DNA of 64,000 nt from Sipunculus nudus. Taxonomy: Eukaryota > Annelida > Sipuncula > Golfingiida > Sipunculidae. Positions 48,612 through 60,275 of this stretch are shown piece after piece. Positions within the stretch are counted from its first letter, which is position 1. Each line of letters begins with the position of its first letter. A program made the position numbers and the translations under genes. The stretch covers positions 54,605,812 through 54,669,811 of the forward strand of contig CM049314.1 of the NCBI GenBank assembly GCA_026874595.1, given 5' to 3'. The notes under the pieces are model-generated. The model ran no database searches, had not been told where the DNA came from, and saw only the letters and a list, made by a program, of their open reading frames with translations.

Positions 48612-48960
48612 TGATTAATGTGGTGGCGTAATGGATAGGCCGCTGGACTTGTGATCACAAAGTTGTGGATTCGCGCTCCAATCTGACCGCCGTCTGCGCT
48701 AACACTCCTAGGCAATGTCTTTACCACAAGAGTGCGCTCTCTTGACCCAGGAGTGAATGGGTACTGGTTATGGAAGGAAGGCAAATGTAGAACGAATAAC
48801 CTTATAGCGCCTGTTATGGCTGCTTGCGTGTATGCTCCACAGGGAGCCGAGAAAAGCTACCAATATGAACAGGCCCGAAAGACCAGGAAGTGTAAAGTCG
48901 GATGAGACTGACATCGTCGGTGATATCAGACTATAAACCCTAACCTTTACCTTTAAAATG
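48612..48960 (+). mobile_element. tRNA-derived SINE (family C), longer copy
   Basis: GTGGTGGCGTAATGGATAGG, CTGGACTTGTGATCACAAAG, GTGGATTCGCGCTCCAATCT, TGACCGCCGTCTGCGCTAAC. Then CCCAGGAGTGAATGGGTACT, a tail block I recall from tRNA-SINEs of molluscs, and AGTGTAAAGTCGGATGAG. It is 280 bp from the short copy in the same orientation. Confidence 0.7.
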
Positions 48961-51545
48961 TATAGAGAACAGTAACGTCTGCTTGAAGTAAATCCTGATT
49001 CTTTTGAATGAAATTTTAATTCAAATTCCATATGTAATATAAAATATTTTTGTTTATTTACGTGTGACCTGGGTAATTCCATTGACTAGAAATGCACCTT
49101 TTCTTCGTAGAAGTATTTGACATATTTTATTATGATAACATATATATTTTGTTATCAAGAAATCCCATGCAATAAGCTTGGTACGCCTTTCGGTGGCATT
49201 TTGATAATTTACATTATCACAATAAAGTGAATCTTAAATCGGATATATTTACAATGAGATGACATAGGAAAAATGTAATATACGTATATAATTATATATT
49301 TTGAAATCTTTGAATGACCTCATTCCCATACTTTATTGATGTTGTCGTCGCATCTCAATGATTCTACGTTCATATATACTGGCCATGCAAGTAGGTCATT
49401 GACGTTGAATATTCAGGATTAGGCAAGCAAAGATAGGGCTAAAAGTTCGTTTGTCCACGAAGTAGTTTCCCTTCATTCCATCAGATGGCATCACTTTTCG
49501 GTCATTTTCATTGCCTTACTGAGGCGCCATCTGTTTTTGATAGCGGAAACAATTTGATAAACATTTTCTTTTATAAAACTTAGTTTCCAATACCATCATC
49601 GTCGTATGATTTAAATCTGTATTAAATCATTATTGTACAACAACGAAGAGCTTTCCGACTGTATCTGTTCAATTTAATGAATATAACCCTCTACTCTTCA
49701 GACTGTTTTTTTTTTACCTCGGTCAAATTCTGACATTCTTTACATAACAGGTAATATATCACTTTCAGTCTTCATTATGTCTATTCAAAATTTTCAACAA
49801 TCACTTCAGAAATGATTTGATGGAATTCTTTTAGAATGAAAAATAGATTGCAATAGTACCCTGACATCAGTCAAGTAAAATGAAGGAGGACTTGCAGTCA
49901 ATGGTTGATATTTCTTGAAAAAAAGTCCCCCTGCTAAATGTACAAATGTTGAAATGTAACCATCGAAATAAATGTTCAAATAGATTACTTTTTGAAAATC
50001 TTTAGTCGACTTATATTAAACTTAATGACAATATCTGAAATGTGATCATTTTGGGGTTTTTTTCTCTACTGTGTGTCTTTCATGTTGATAAAAAAATAGT
50101 GAAGTAAAATTAAAATACCAAGTATATGGTAGATAGAGACATGACAGACACAAAAAAATCACTTTTGAGATATTGTTATGTAGTTTAATATTAGCCTGCT
50201 AAAAAGTGGCTTGTTATTACTCAGTGCTTAGAATATCGTACTGTTTATAATTTTAAAAAAATAAATAGTGTAAAAATATCATATGAAAATAATTGAAAAT
50301 TTTAAACCACATATAAAAAGTAAAAATAAAATATGAGAAATATGCTAATGAGATAATACATGTGCACGTTTTACCGACGTGTGTATACTCTCGTGTATAA
50401 TGACGATGCATAAATCAAGCCTCCGAGAGTTGTTATATATTATAATAAAATACATACTATAATATTATAAATATTTTGATATTATAATTTATATTGATAC
50501 AATATTATTATATATATGTATATTATATTATAATATTATATATATAATCATATTATAATTTTGTTTCTACACTATATTATTATATTATTATATAACGTTT
50601 GGGATCCTGAAATGTCTGTGAGAAGTAAATCATTCTATAACAGATTATTACAAGGTTAATTATCTAAATTTTGCTGATCAACTTCGAAATCTTCTATTAC
50701 CACGTGCGCACAAAAACAACTACAATGTATACATATTTTTATGTTATAGCCCCTATAATCTTATAGCCCGTGTGTATATGTTTTAATTATATTATCCTAA
50801 TCATATATGTATGGTTTTATAAATTATGGTGTGACTTTTATTTTAAAAATATCACGTGTGGATAACGGACTGTGCAATTAAATGCATTAAGTTATGCTGG
50901 TGGTTTGCCACAGAAAACTTGGCCAGTTACATTTTTCATACACCTATATTTCGATCAGTAAACTTTTTTTCCGACTAAGATAAATTACCCTAATAGATGC
51001 AAATGTGAAGAGTAGCAATCTGAATGGGTCAGAATAATACATAAATTGAACTATACAAACATAAAAGGATGTTCAATGGAGATTTAATAAAAAAATTGTT
51101 GGAAGATTTTGAGAAAATTATAGAAAAATATACACAATTCAGCACAATTCTTTCAAGGTAGCTGAGAAATTCACTGTATATTGCTAAATGTATCGAGAAA
51201 TGGAAACATTTGTGGTGCGCCAATTAATTGATTAGGTCGAAGATTGGTTGTTTTCTTTCATATTTGACTGAATTGTTGCATCTTTGCCTAAACGAGCATA
51301 AACAATTAGGTATGCACATGCAAAAAAGTCTTATAATCCAGAACAAATATATTATTATGTAGTATATTATATAATAAAGACGAGACACAAAGGAGGGAAC
51401 AGCATTTAACCTGAATCTTGTGCAGCAAAGAACTGTAAACAATCCGGCCGATACCATGAAATTATATGTCAATATTCTTGGATGAATTCCATACATCAGA
51501 TTCCGCCGTAACACAGAAGGTACGTAAAATAATCGATTTTTAATT
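48961..51545. other. very A+T-rich single-copy stretch, no gene seen
   Basis: Includes a dense TATAATATTATA-type patch at 50,435-50,600 with self-complementary AT stretches. No ORF, RNA or repeat unit fixed. Confidence 0.45.
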
Positions 51546-51770
51546 GACGTGAGAGGGACTGGACAGCTGAGTGGTAAAACGCTCGACCCGGGTTCGACTC
51601 CCGGCGTGGCGACGAGAGTGTGTTGTAGTGGCCCGTCCAAGGCCAGTGGTTTTCTCCGGGTCCTCCTGTTTCCCCCACCCTTACCGACTACCAAGCGCTA
51701 ACATCCGAGCCATGTGCATCCTATTAGTGATTTTAACTAGTGAAAATAAATAAATAACATGTAAAATAAA
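51546..51770 (+). mobile_element. V-type tRNA-derived SINE, most complete copy
   Basis: CAGCTGAGTGGTAAAACGC (A-box region), CCCGGGTTCGACTCCCGG (perfect B box), GTGGCGACGAGAG, then the V-type GTGGTTTTCTCCGGGTCCTC and TGTTTCCCCC, GACTACCAAGCGCTAACATC, and an AAATAAATAAATAA tail. The anticodon arm is lost. A 156-codon ORF on the other strand overlaps it and is not a gene. Confidence 0.8.
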
Positions 51771-52831
51771 TAAAGTTTATATATAATCGATGACCGGCCG
51801 TTTTATTTCTTTTAGTCGTCGAATATGATTTTACAAACAATTCCAACCACCTGTTATCATACGCATATTATGAATTAAACTACATTTTTGGAGACAAAGT
51901 TACAAAATTACTCCCCATGATAAGGTTTTGTTGAGAAGTTCTAATAGGATTCCAATTCATGAATACAATAGTTTATGTAATCCAACTACACATGTTCATA
52001 AAACAGGTAGGTACACTGATTGTCCACTGTTCAGCAGAGCAACTATCTTTTTCGTATTTTACTGGCCAAATTTGTAGAGTACCAGAAGTCGAAATCTAAT
52101 TTCCGAGGCGGCTATATGAATCAAGTCCTATATGGCTCAACTGTCGAGTTGTCCGTGCTGCCATCTCGTGACCATCCGACTTACCAAGCCGATATGAAGA
52201 TGAATAATTGGTAAGTTATACATCATTTTGAGTGATTTTGTGTGGTTTGTGTCAAAAACATGAGACTCGAGATTTAGGAAAAGGAGGTTTCTAACCGGTA
52301 AGGATAATTGACAAAACTTTATAAAAAGTCTCCACGTCCGGAAAGGGTGGGGGTGGGGGGGTGTGTGTGTGTGTGGGGGGGGGGGGGTCAAGGCCGCATA
52401 AATTTGCCTGCAACCCTTTAAAAGGTTAAAAAATCTCTGACCAGGTTTTCAAGTAACATACTGATGTATGAATTTCTTGCTAGCTGCAGAAGACGCCACA
52501 AAATAAATGTAAATATATCATATTCGGTGACTATCCCACTGAAAATCTATATTATATTTACCTTTTAGAATAAAAAGAAATTGAGCCAACATTCCTCATT
52601 AAATCCCCGGTAAAATCCAAGTTTATCAGCTAGTATCTTATACCTTAATCCGGAGAATGTTGTATGCTGTTTGCAATGTGGCGCCACCTGTCCATTGCCT
52701 TCGTAAATACATTTCTGCATGGTGCACTTACCACAATTCAACACATCAAACAGTTATCATAATTTCGCATTTCATGAATAAATAAAAATTCTGTTCGGCA
52801 AAATGTCAATTTAATTTAAATATTCTTTATG

Positions 52832-52879
<48 letters not shown>

Positions 52880-53811
52880 TATATAATGGTATACATGTAT
52901 AATGATTTAGTGATTTAAAACATAGTTTGATAAATGTGTTCTTTTGCATTATTATGAACCATTTTCTCTGCCTCGATCGGCGATAGCTGAAAGCTGGCCA
53001 TGTCCGGAATTCTGGAGGTTTATTATGTGTAGCATTTGGAGATGTTCGCCATCACGAAGTGATAATTCAGCCACAGGGACGGGATAGGTTCAAAATTCAC
53101 ACTTCTCAAGGATTTAATACTATTCTATTTCTGTTGATACTCCGAACAATCTATAGCTCTCGGGGCGTAAATAAGCACACTTATATTGTCGAGCGTAATG
53201 GAGTTTTTTTTTCTTCGAGAATATTGAGTGACAGATAAGCTTAAGTGTTGGTTTTGTCACGAGATCAGTATGTTATGGATATTTGTTTGTTTGCTTCACT
53301 CAGCAGTTATGTTTACGACGTACAAACCCTAGGGCTTAATACATGAGCTTATTCTGGGAAACATTTGATTCTGGGAAATAGTTGTTTACGCTTTATCGTT
53401 CATATCTCTGATAAGACGAAATCAATATTTCGGAGACCATTAATTATATCTACAGGATATTGTTTTTCATGTGTTAAAGATCCGTTATTGCGAAAGACAG
53501 TATGACTTGCAAATTTAGCGTCACAAGTGATAATTTTCATGTGTGACAAATACGTTATTACGACAGACAGTATAACTTTAGCGTCACATTTCTTCTTAAT
53601 TTTCTTCATCTACTACTTATTCTCTTCTTCTCTCTACCACACACAAACCTGCTTAAAAGTACACAAAAGCAGATAAACATTCCTCTGTTCTCCTCATTCT
53701 CATAGTCTTAAAATTGCCCTTGTCATTCAAAATGTCTGAAAAAAAATATATATTTGGCCCCTTCAATTTGAAAACATTGGGCTTTGAATATAAAGTATCA
53801 GGACCGGCTTC
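51771..53811. other. single-copy stretch, no gene seen
   Basis: Contains a G-rich patch at 52,345-52,387 and a (TA)n tract at 52,831-52,885. CTGTCCATTGCC preceded by GTGGCGCCAC at 52,680 echoes words at 59,790. No gene. Confidence 0.45.
52831..52885. repeat. (TA)n microsatellite
   Basis: About 50 bp of TA with one ACAC interruption. Confidence 0.95.
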
Positions 53812-54075
53812 TATGGTTCAGGGGTACAGCACAGGAAGGAGGTCGTGAGTTCATATCTTAGCCGGGTCGGTCAGATTTTCACGGTCGGTCCCCACCAAGG
53901 GTGAGCGCTCTGCAGGCTTAATGGGAGAGCTGTGCCCCACAGCCGAGTATCTAGTGCATCTTTGGGGAGTTCCTCGGTGTTATAATCCAGCAAAGGGGAT
54001 GATTACACACCCACACCCAGGACCCGCAGGTGCGGTTGACACCGGGCCTGTGCGACACCAGGATTCAAAAATGAT
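53812..54075 (+). mobile_element. tRNA-derived SINE (family A), copy 5, 3'-truncated
   Basis: Starts GACCGGCTTCTATGGTTCAG and follows the family through GGTCGTGAGTTCATATC, CAGCCGAGTATC and CACCGGGCCTG. It stops at the CACCAGGATTCAAAAATGAT point, lacking the last third. The head lacks about 12 bp in the anticodon region. Confidence 0.88.
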
Positions 54076-54730
54076 ATGATAATATGATGACCTTCCTACT
54101 GAATTATATTTTTTTTGCGATAATTAATGATGCGAGTTAGCTACAGACTTGAACCAGACAAAGCTGCTTGGTGTGATGTTAAGATTCATATAGGTTACTG
54201 AAAATACATATCTACATGCATTTAGTCGCGAGTTTGCAATTTTAAATTTTCCCTACTTTTACTGCCTTGTTTCCGGACAGATCTGTTGAGGAACACTGAT
54301 TCAGCTTGCCAGCGTTGCAGTCGAATTCGCACTATCCGAATACGAGGACAAATCCGAGTCCACGTAAGGCGAGTCAGAGGTTGAGTCCTTTTGGTTTGAA
54401 TCAAAATATTTTGGAAACAGTGTGCAAGTCAGAGTTCCAATTTAAAAATTAATAAAACAATTTCGCTCGATATTTAAACTTTTTCATTGTCATTTCAAAT
54501 GCTTAAAAAAATATTTATTTTCATCTCTTGGAGCAGAGCTATAGAGATCTAAACATATGAATCTTTATTCAATGTCCATTCAAAAGTATTTAAATAGGGT
54601 TCCTAATAGTGAAAATTCCGTTCAATTTCAGAAGAAGACACGCTCCTACTTAATCATTTTTTCAAAACAAAAAACAGGGACATAAAATTGAGTAGAATCA
54701 AATAACAAATTTAATACAGAATGTATGCTT
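54076..54730. other. single-copy stretch, no gene seen
   Basis: No repeat or ORF recognised. Confidence 0.4.
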
Positions 54731-55150
54731 AAAGGGGCCAAATTACCTTTAAGCATGTTGAAATGACAAGAAAAATAGCCTCTTCGCTTTAAAATAAATT
54801 TGTACCTGACAAAACATTGTCCTAAAACTGTTTGCTTACTCCTATACAATAATATTAAAAACAGTGGACCGGGCGTGATCAAAGTGGTCAATAGAAACAC
54901 AGCGCGTGGGACTATGTGGCAGTCTGTGCATCTTTGAGCCTCAACACCTGCCAATCATGAGATGCCAAAAAATGTATTGCATGTTCACGCCGGCTGAAAA
55001 TTCGTGTTTTGCTCCTCACAATCGAACCTATTGTTACGCAGCCTTGTTTGGGTAAACAGACTAACGTGGACTGTATTTACAAACCTGCAGAGCCATAATA
55101 AGGGCGTATGCGAGGTACTGAGACTGTGTGCTGGTATGGGTTTGCTGGGA
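54731..55150 (+). repeat. dispersed 420-bp repeat (DR-420), copy 2
   Basis: Homologous over its full length to 2,218-2,641 with many substitutions and small gaps. Starts AAAGGGGCCAAATTACC and ends after GCGAGGTACTGAGACTGTG. Same orientation as copy 1. Confidence 0.75.
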
Positions 55151-56454
55151 GAAGTGATTTTATGAACTCACACTATCTTTCAAAACTTATATGTCTACAT
55201 AATTGATAAAGCTTAAGGATGATAGGGGCCTATTTCGATGTCTGACGAATATTAAATGTGGAAAATTCCACGACACTGTTATAAAAAAATAGGTAAGAAA
55301 ACGCGCACATGCTGTTCGTTTTGTTAATATAGCTGCGTTTATAATATATCGGGGCCCGCCAAAATAATCCAAACACATTCGACAAGGCCATCTTGCGGCA
55401 AGTCAGTCAAATCAGGAGTTCTGCAAAGGGTGTTTTTCAACTTATGAGGCCTGTCAACTTCCCTATGTATGCAAACATTTTTTTTTTCCGTTTGTCAAAA
55501 ATGATTGGTTTACTTACAGTTTGTAGGTGAAAGCTCATATATCAACAATAGAGGCAGTATAAGAACTTCCCCTTACAAGAATTAAAAACGGATATTTTTA
55601 AATATATGTTGCCTAAGTTAGGAATAACATACATTGAACAGATAAGGCAAGCGAATAGCTGACTTTAAGCACAAATTGATATCGCAATTTATAGAGGGGT
55701 ATAAGATGCAGTGACGATTTTGTCCTTTTCCTGCATGTAAGGCTAAAATTCAAGTGGTAACATTTTTTTTTTTCAAGTGCCAAATTAAAAAAGAACTGAA
55801 AGTCTGAATATTATTTCATTATGGTTTCATTAGCCAGATTCAAATGAAATACATATGTAACGGAAATATATTTGACATAAACCTGAAAATGCTTATTTAA
55901 AATCTTATTTAAATTATGTATTCGACAAAACTTTACAGTAAAACATTGCTGTGTTTACAAAAAGGTTGTTGATAAACAAAAGTTCATACATTCTTCACTG
56001 AGGCGTTATAAGAACTTTTCATAACCAGAATTGCCCTTATAATATAAACACAGAGGAAGCCAGAAATCGTATAAATTCGTTTTAAAAAAGTAGGTGAATG
56101 GGCAGCTTTAACACTTAAAGGATGTCAATTTAAACGGATGTCAATCGTTAAAAAAACTGGAAATGTCAGAACTAATTCAATGTTAATGTCTAATATATAG
56201 TAAAATATCTAAAAATTCCTATATAATATTCTCTTGGAATGTCACAATCATATATGATAGTAATTGTTTTATACGCACATCAGAACTTACGTGACACAGC
56301 TTTACAATACTGGACACGCATCGTCGAGTCCATGTCCGAGTTGACCCGAGTTCTATTTATTCTCATGCTTGTTCTCATATAAACACATTTAGCATGGTCA
56401 AAATTGACATTGGTTGTAATCGATTCTAATATGTGTTCTCAAGTACATTGCATT
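55151..56454. other. no gene; faint internal duplication
   Basis: Words around 55,545-55,660 (TATAAGAACTTCCCCTTACA; GCGAATAGCTGACTTTAAGC) have weaker partners at 56,004-56,115 (TATAAGAACTTTTCATAACC; GTGAATGGGCAGCTTTAACAC), an offset near 455 bp. Likely an old dispersed or tandem repeat. Confidence 0.4.
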
Positions 56455-58439
56455 TTATACGGATTGGTCTGTCAGCTGATAAACAGACAGCCTTCTCCAA
56501 GGTGGAAGGTAGTTGTATTCTGTAAGCCACAGCCGTCCTTGTTCACTGCAGGCCAGAACGCACGGATACTTGATCCCGTCAGCACGTGCCTGATGAAAGC
56601 GCCATCTGGCGAGTACTCGGACACGGTGTAATTTGCAAAATCAGCCACAAGAATTGTTCCCCGATGGCTGGTTGTAACTTGCCGGGGAGCTGGCTGCAGG
56701 AATCCTGGACCTTATACAGTTCTAGTGTTCTTTCCGCTTTGCCATCAGAGGTTAAGATTTCCCCTTTCCCTTTAATCTCATCAGACACGATGATACGCTC
56801 CTCATCCTGCAGCATCGCCACGGAAATATACAAATGGAACAAGTCAGCATCCACTTGACGTTTCCATACCAAGTAACCATCAGGATTTAGTTTCTTGAAT
56901 ACAGCACCGATCTTTTCAAGACAGGTGATGATAATGTCATCTTGTGAATCAACACACGCACCAGATGCAGCGTCACACGTAAACGGGTATCGTGTAATAG
57001 TCTCAAATTTACCATTGAGAAAACGGGCACGGGATACGCCTTCAGTCTGAGAGGAACGAGAATAACCAACCAGAATTACGTCAGTGTCTTTTGTGGACAC
57101 GGTGTTTACTTTCCGCCTGAAATGTGAACAATCCCCGGTTTCCGAGTTAACCAATAAGAGTTCCTGTTCAGACCTGGCTACAAACACGGCACATTCTGCG
57201 TCAAGAATCGCAATCCCACCACAACACATGATTTGCAGATCCGAGAACTAATTCACCAAATAAACAGATTGCATTGCATTCTGGGAATCTAATGTACGGG
57301 AATCCACAGGACTTGGCGAGCGCTCACTGTCTTGGGTCTTGCTCAAGGAGGAACAAGTACCACCAACCTGTCCAACTGTTGTTTCTATTTCACCTATTCA
57401 CCTATTCCACCTATTTGTTCGGTGAGAGTGAAAATAGAAGACTCACCTCGAATGCTGAAGGTTTCTCTCTCTTCACTTAGTCTCGTCAGCAGATCATACC
57501 CGTGTTGCAACAAGCGTGAGGAAGAGAAATGTTCCAAGTTATCTATTGATTCAATAAGACCTCTAGCCTTCTCTAAAAAGGATGTACATTCCTTCAGTCT
57601 TTGCTCAACTGATTGAAGTTAAGTGCATTCAAGTTTTTCTCCAATGCGGCCCCCTGCCTGTCAAGTTCAGCTTTCATGAAAGCAGACCGGTTTCGTATAG
57701 TTTCCTTTTATTGCCCTACATGATCCATATTCTCAAGGTGATTTCATAGGAGTTTGTTAGCTTTTCCCGTGTTAACTTGAAGTGAAGCTTTCTCTGTTGC
57801 CAACGTTTGACGAACCAATTGAACAGCTTAATCAATATCCACAATATCTGTATGATGGGAGTCATGCTGTCCTTCCAGTAGACAGACCTGACAGAGTGGA
57901 CAGGCACAAGAACGACAGTACATCTTTACGACAGACCTGTGTTTCCTGCAAAAGTCGCCAGTATCTTCCATTGATTCCAATTCGAAACCAAGGGATTTAA
58001 CAGAATGGAAAGAAAACCCAGGGAACATATCATGAATTTGCTTGCAGTTTTGACATAATTTCCAGTCACATTCCAAACTTTTCATCTCAGCCTTTACATA
58101 TTCTCCCTTAACCCAACATTTTTTGCAAAGTTCGGTTTGTCCTAGTGATTTGAACATTTCGTTCGCGTGCTCGGCGGAATAGTTGAGTGGTAATTTAGAA
58201 ATGCCATTTTCAGGTATTTTTGTCTCGTGCCGGCAATTGGGACATGCTATGATGCGTATTCCTTGCTGACGGCGGCTGCGGACATCGTCATACATTTGTT
58301 TTAAGCATGACTCGCAGAATGTATGTCCACATGCCAGCACGCGAGGATTTCTGTTTTTCCGTTGTTCCATACATATTGGGCAAAGAAGGATTTGTTCAAT
58401 ATCGTCTAATCCAGACGTGTTTGGTATACCCGTAGCCAT
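56455..58439 (-). pseudogene. TRIM-family gene (RING, B-boxes, coiled coil, NHL-like C-terminus), broken
   Basis: Read right to left, the remains follow TRIM order. First is the RING/B-box part (58,439-57,828). A coiled coil follows, with EKASLQV and then VEQRLKECTSFLEKARGLIE near 57,610-57,550. Then comes a long beta-rich C-terminal part (57,229 down) ending in NHL-like GTILVADFANYTVSEYSPDG and the typical terminal RLWLTEYNY...SVYQL with its own stop at 56,455. The total of about 660 codons fits single-exon TRIM2/3/56-like proteins, which are ubiquitin ligases. Three in-frame stops lie in the coiled coil (57,828-57,830, 57,744-57,746 and 57,708-57,710). Frameshifts lie near 57,615, between 57,440 and 57,240, near 56,700 and near 56,578. 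A coding intron cannot explain in-frame stops inside preserved coiled-coil sequence. It is best read as a decayed duplicate. Confidence 0.88.
57828..58439 (-). CDS. open RING/B-box portion of the TRIM gene, 203 codons
   Basis: This part alone is uninterrupted. Start ATG at 58,439 in context CAAGATGG. RING finger with all eight ligands: C20, C23, C37, H39, C42, C45, C66, C69. A B-box 1-like cysteine cluster lies at about residues 104-138 (CKKC, CDWKLCQNC). B-box 2 is at about 159-199 (FCRKH, YCRSC, CPLCQVC, paired His). The frame ends at TAA where the coiled coil should begin (residues expected: D-I-D-stop-A-V-Q). RING domains recruit E2 enzymes. Without the coiled coil such a product could not dimerise in the usual TRIM way. 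It could still be expressed as a short RING/B-box protein, but the decay of the rest favours a pseudogene. Confidence 0.5.
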   Translation of the reverse strand: MATGIPNTSGLDDIEQILLCPICMEQRKNRNPRVLACGHTFCESCLKQMYDDVRSRRQQGIRIIACPNCRHETKIPENGISKLPLNYSAEHANEMFKSLGQTELCKKCWVKGEYVKAEMKSLECDWKLCQNCKQIHDMFPGFSFHSVKSLGFELESMEDTGDFCRKHRSVVKMYCRSCACPLCQVCLLEGQHDSHHTDIVDID

Positions 58440-59600
58440 CTTGTTTTCCGGGAATGATGGAGAAAACGTGCTCCGTGACCCTCATATAATAGTCCAACCG
58501 CCCATTACGAAATTATATTAATTATAAATAACGAATCAATAAAGTACATTCACACATAGATTATCATTAGCATATATTAATTGCCAAGTAAGCTGTTCTG
58601 AGGCTTCCTTTTCTATTGCATGATTCAGTTTATTCAAATTCGGTTCACTGGACCTCTCTTAAATTGGTGCACACGAATGCATAAGAATATATCACGATAT
58701 GTACGCCCAGGACAAGTGCCCTTTGGTTCGCTGCCAAACTGATAAAAACCTTCCATTGAACCTTCCATCTGGCGTTGTTTTCATTTTTTCTGTATATTGA
58801 ACCTTGTACCTTGTCCATGATACTGTACTCTTTAACTCCTGTATTTCTAGCAACGCCTACACGTGTGGTTATTTTGCATAATAATACTCATTTGTAAAAA
58901 AAAAGATACAAGTCGAATAAATTTGTGTATTTAAACTACTCAGTATCGTCATCAGATTAAATGTTTTACTTTGTATACTCTGGAACAAAGATTTTGTCAG
59001 AAAGTTACATAGGGCACTGATTTTGATTTAGAAGAAGGTCTCATGAGGAGTTTGAAATATATAGAAACTATATAATATATTAACAGCAAAACAGAAACGT
59101 AAGCTAGAGTACAACACATTTGAAAAATTGGGACAAAAAAAAAGGAAAAATTGTAATAGACAGTTATTTTTGTATTAATGAATGAAATAATGATTATTTT
59201 ATTTTTAAAAAATACAAGGCCTCAGGCCCATAATTTCATAAATGCATGCATAATACAATCCCAAGAAATAAAATACATATAAATAGCAATTTTTTCTTTT
59301 AGTTAAAGTTACTTTAAAATTTGTAGTTTTAGCTGTTTTACTACTGAAAGGAAAATATTTGTATTCTGTAAGGGCCACTTGTATATATGTAGGCCTATAC
59401 ATTGTGTATTGTAGCTTTAATGTACAAGCCTTGAAATTATATATAGATATATGTATATATATATATATATATATAATATTCGTGGGGAGATGTATGAATA
59501 GCCATGCTGGTTAATTGTATAGAGAGAATAGTCGGGTTGTCACGGCAATAGATAGACAGAATATGAATCGCTGGTTCCTATAATATACTCATCTACAGAG
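58440..59600. other. upstream side of the TRIM pseudogene, no gene seen
   Basis: A+T-rich sequence, with (TA)n at 59,441-59,476. No promoter element could be assigned. Confidence 0.4.
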
Positions 59601-59604
59601 GGGT

Positions 59605-59690
59605 CAGGGATATCCGTCAGCTCAGTGGTAGTGCAAACGCCCGGCAATCGGGTATGGGTTCGATTCTCACACGGAGTGATCCGACTTTTC
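59605..59690 (+). mobile_element. tRNA-like SINE head
   Basis: GTCAGCTCAGTGGTAGTGC (A box), ATGGGTTCGATTCTCAC (B box) at near-normal tRNA spacing. The acceptor ends pair poorly and no tail follows. Probably a truncated SINE or tRNA pseudogene. Confidence 0.5.
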
Positions 59691-60275
59691 TGTGTATTCA
59701 TGTTCTATGTAATATTTTTCGCCAAATATGGGGGCCAATACGGTGAATTACTCTAAGGAAAATTTATACTATAAAAATGGTTAGGTAGGTGGCGCCACCT
59801 GTCTATTCGACGAGCAAACTCTCCAAGATATACATGCCAAATTACAGACCAACACATTGAACGACTCCTCAGATATGAGCAATTTTAACTTAAAACAAAT
59901 GTACGGATGGACACCACCCAAAAATAAAAATTGCATATGGCGCCACCAGTCTTGAGTGCAAGATGGAAGAATCCAAGATCTATGGAAATGCACAGTTTCA
60001 GGACAACAGGGCAAATCACTCCTGAGAAAAGGGAATTAATTTATTCTACAAAAACTGGAGGGTCGGTCTTGCCACCAGTTTCAGGTATATGACAATACTA
60101 TCCAAGATCTTCGGTCAACTTTTTTATTGATTAATCCATACAAGATTTCTTGAGATATTTAAGAATTTTTGTGTGATAGTGTAAAAATTGTGATATGTAT
60201 ATATATGTTGGTCTATATATTGTGTATTGTATGTTCAATGTACAAGCCTTGAAATTTTATATATATATATATATA
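59691..60275. other. degenerate repeats, no gene
   Basis: Three loose copies of a GGCGCCAC(C)AGT...CCAAGAT word set at 59,790, 59,938 and 60,070. The stretch TATTGTGTATTGTA..TTCAATGTACAAGCC at 60,214-60,250 repeats 59,402-59,435. Confidence 0.45.

Noticed and set aside
51224..51694. 156-codon ORF, minus strand
   Set aside because: Its first third is the antisense of a V-type SINE and the rest is low-complexity.
56586..56858. 90-codon plus-strand ORF and other plus-strand ORFs over 56.5-58.4 kb
   Set aside because: Antisense shadows of the TRIM pseudogene, which is supported by domains on the minus strand.
59605..59690. Functional tRNA gene
   Set aside because: A and B boxes are present but the acceptor stem does not pair and no proper anticodon arm is seen. 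The same applies to the heads at 13.9, 22.1, 48.0, 48.2, 48.6 and 51.5 kb.
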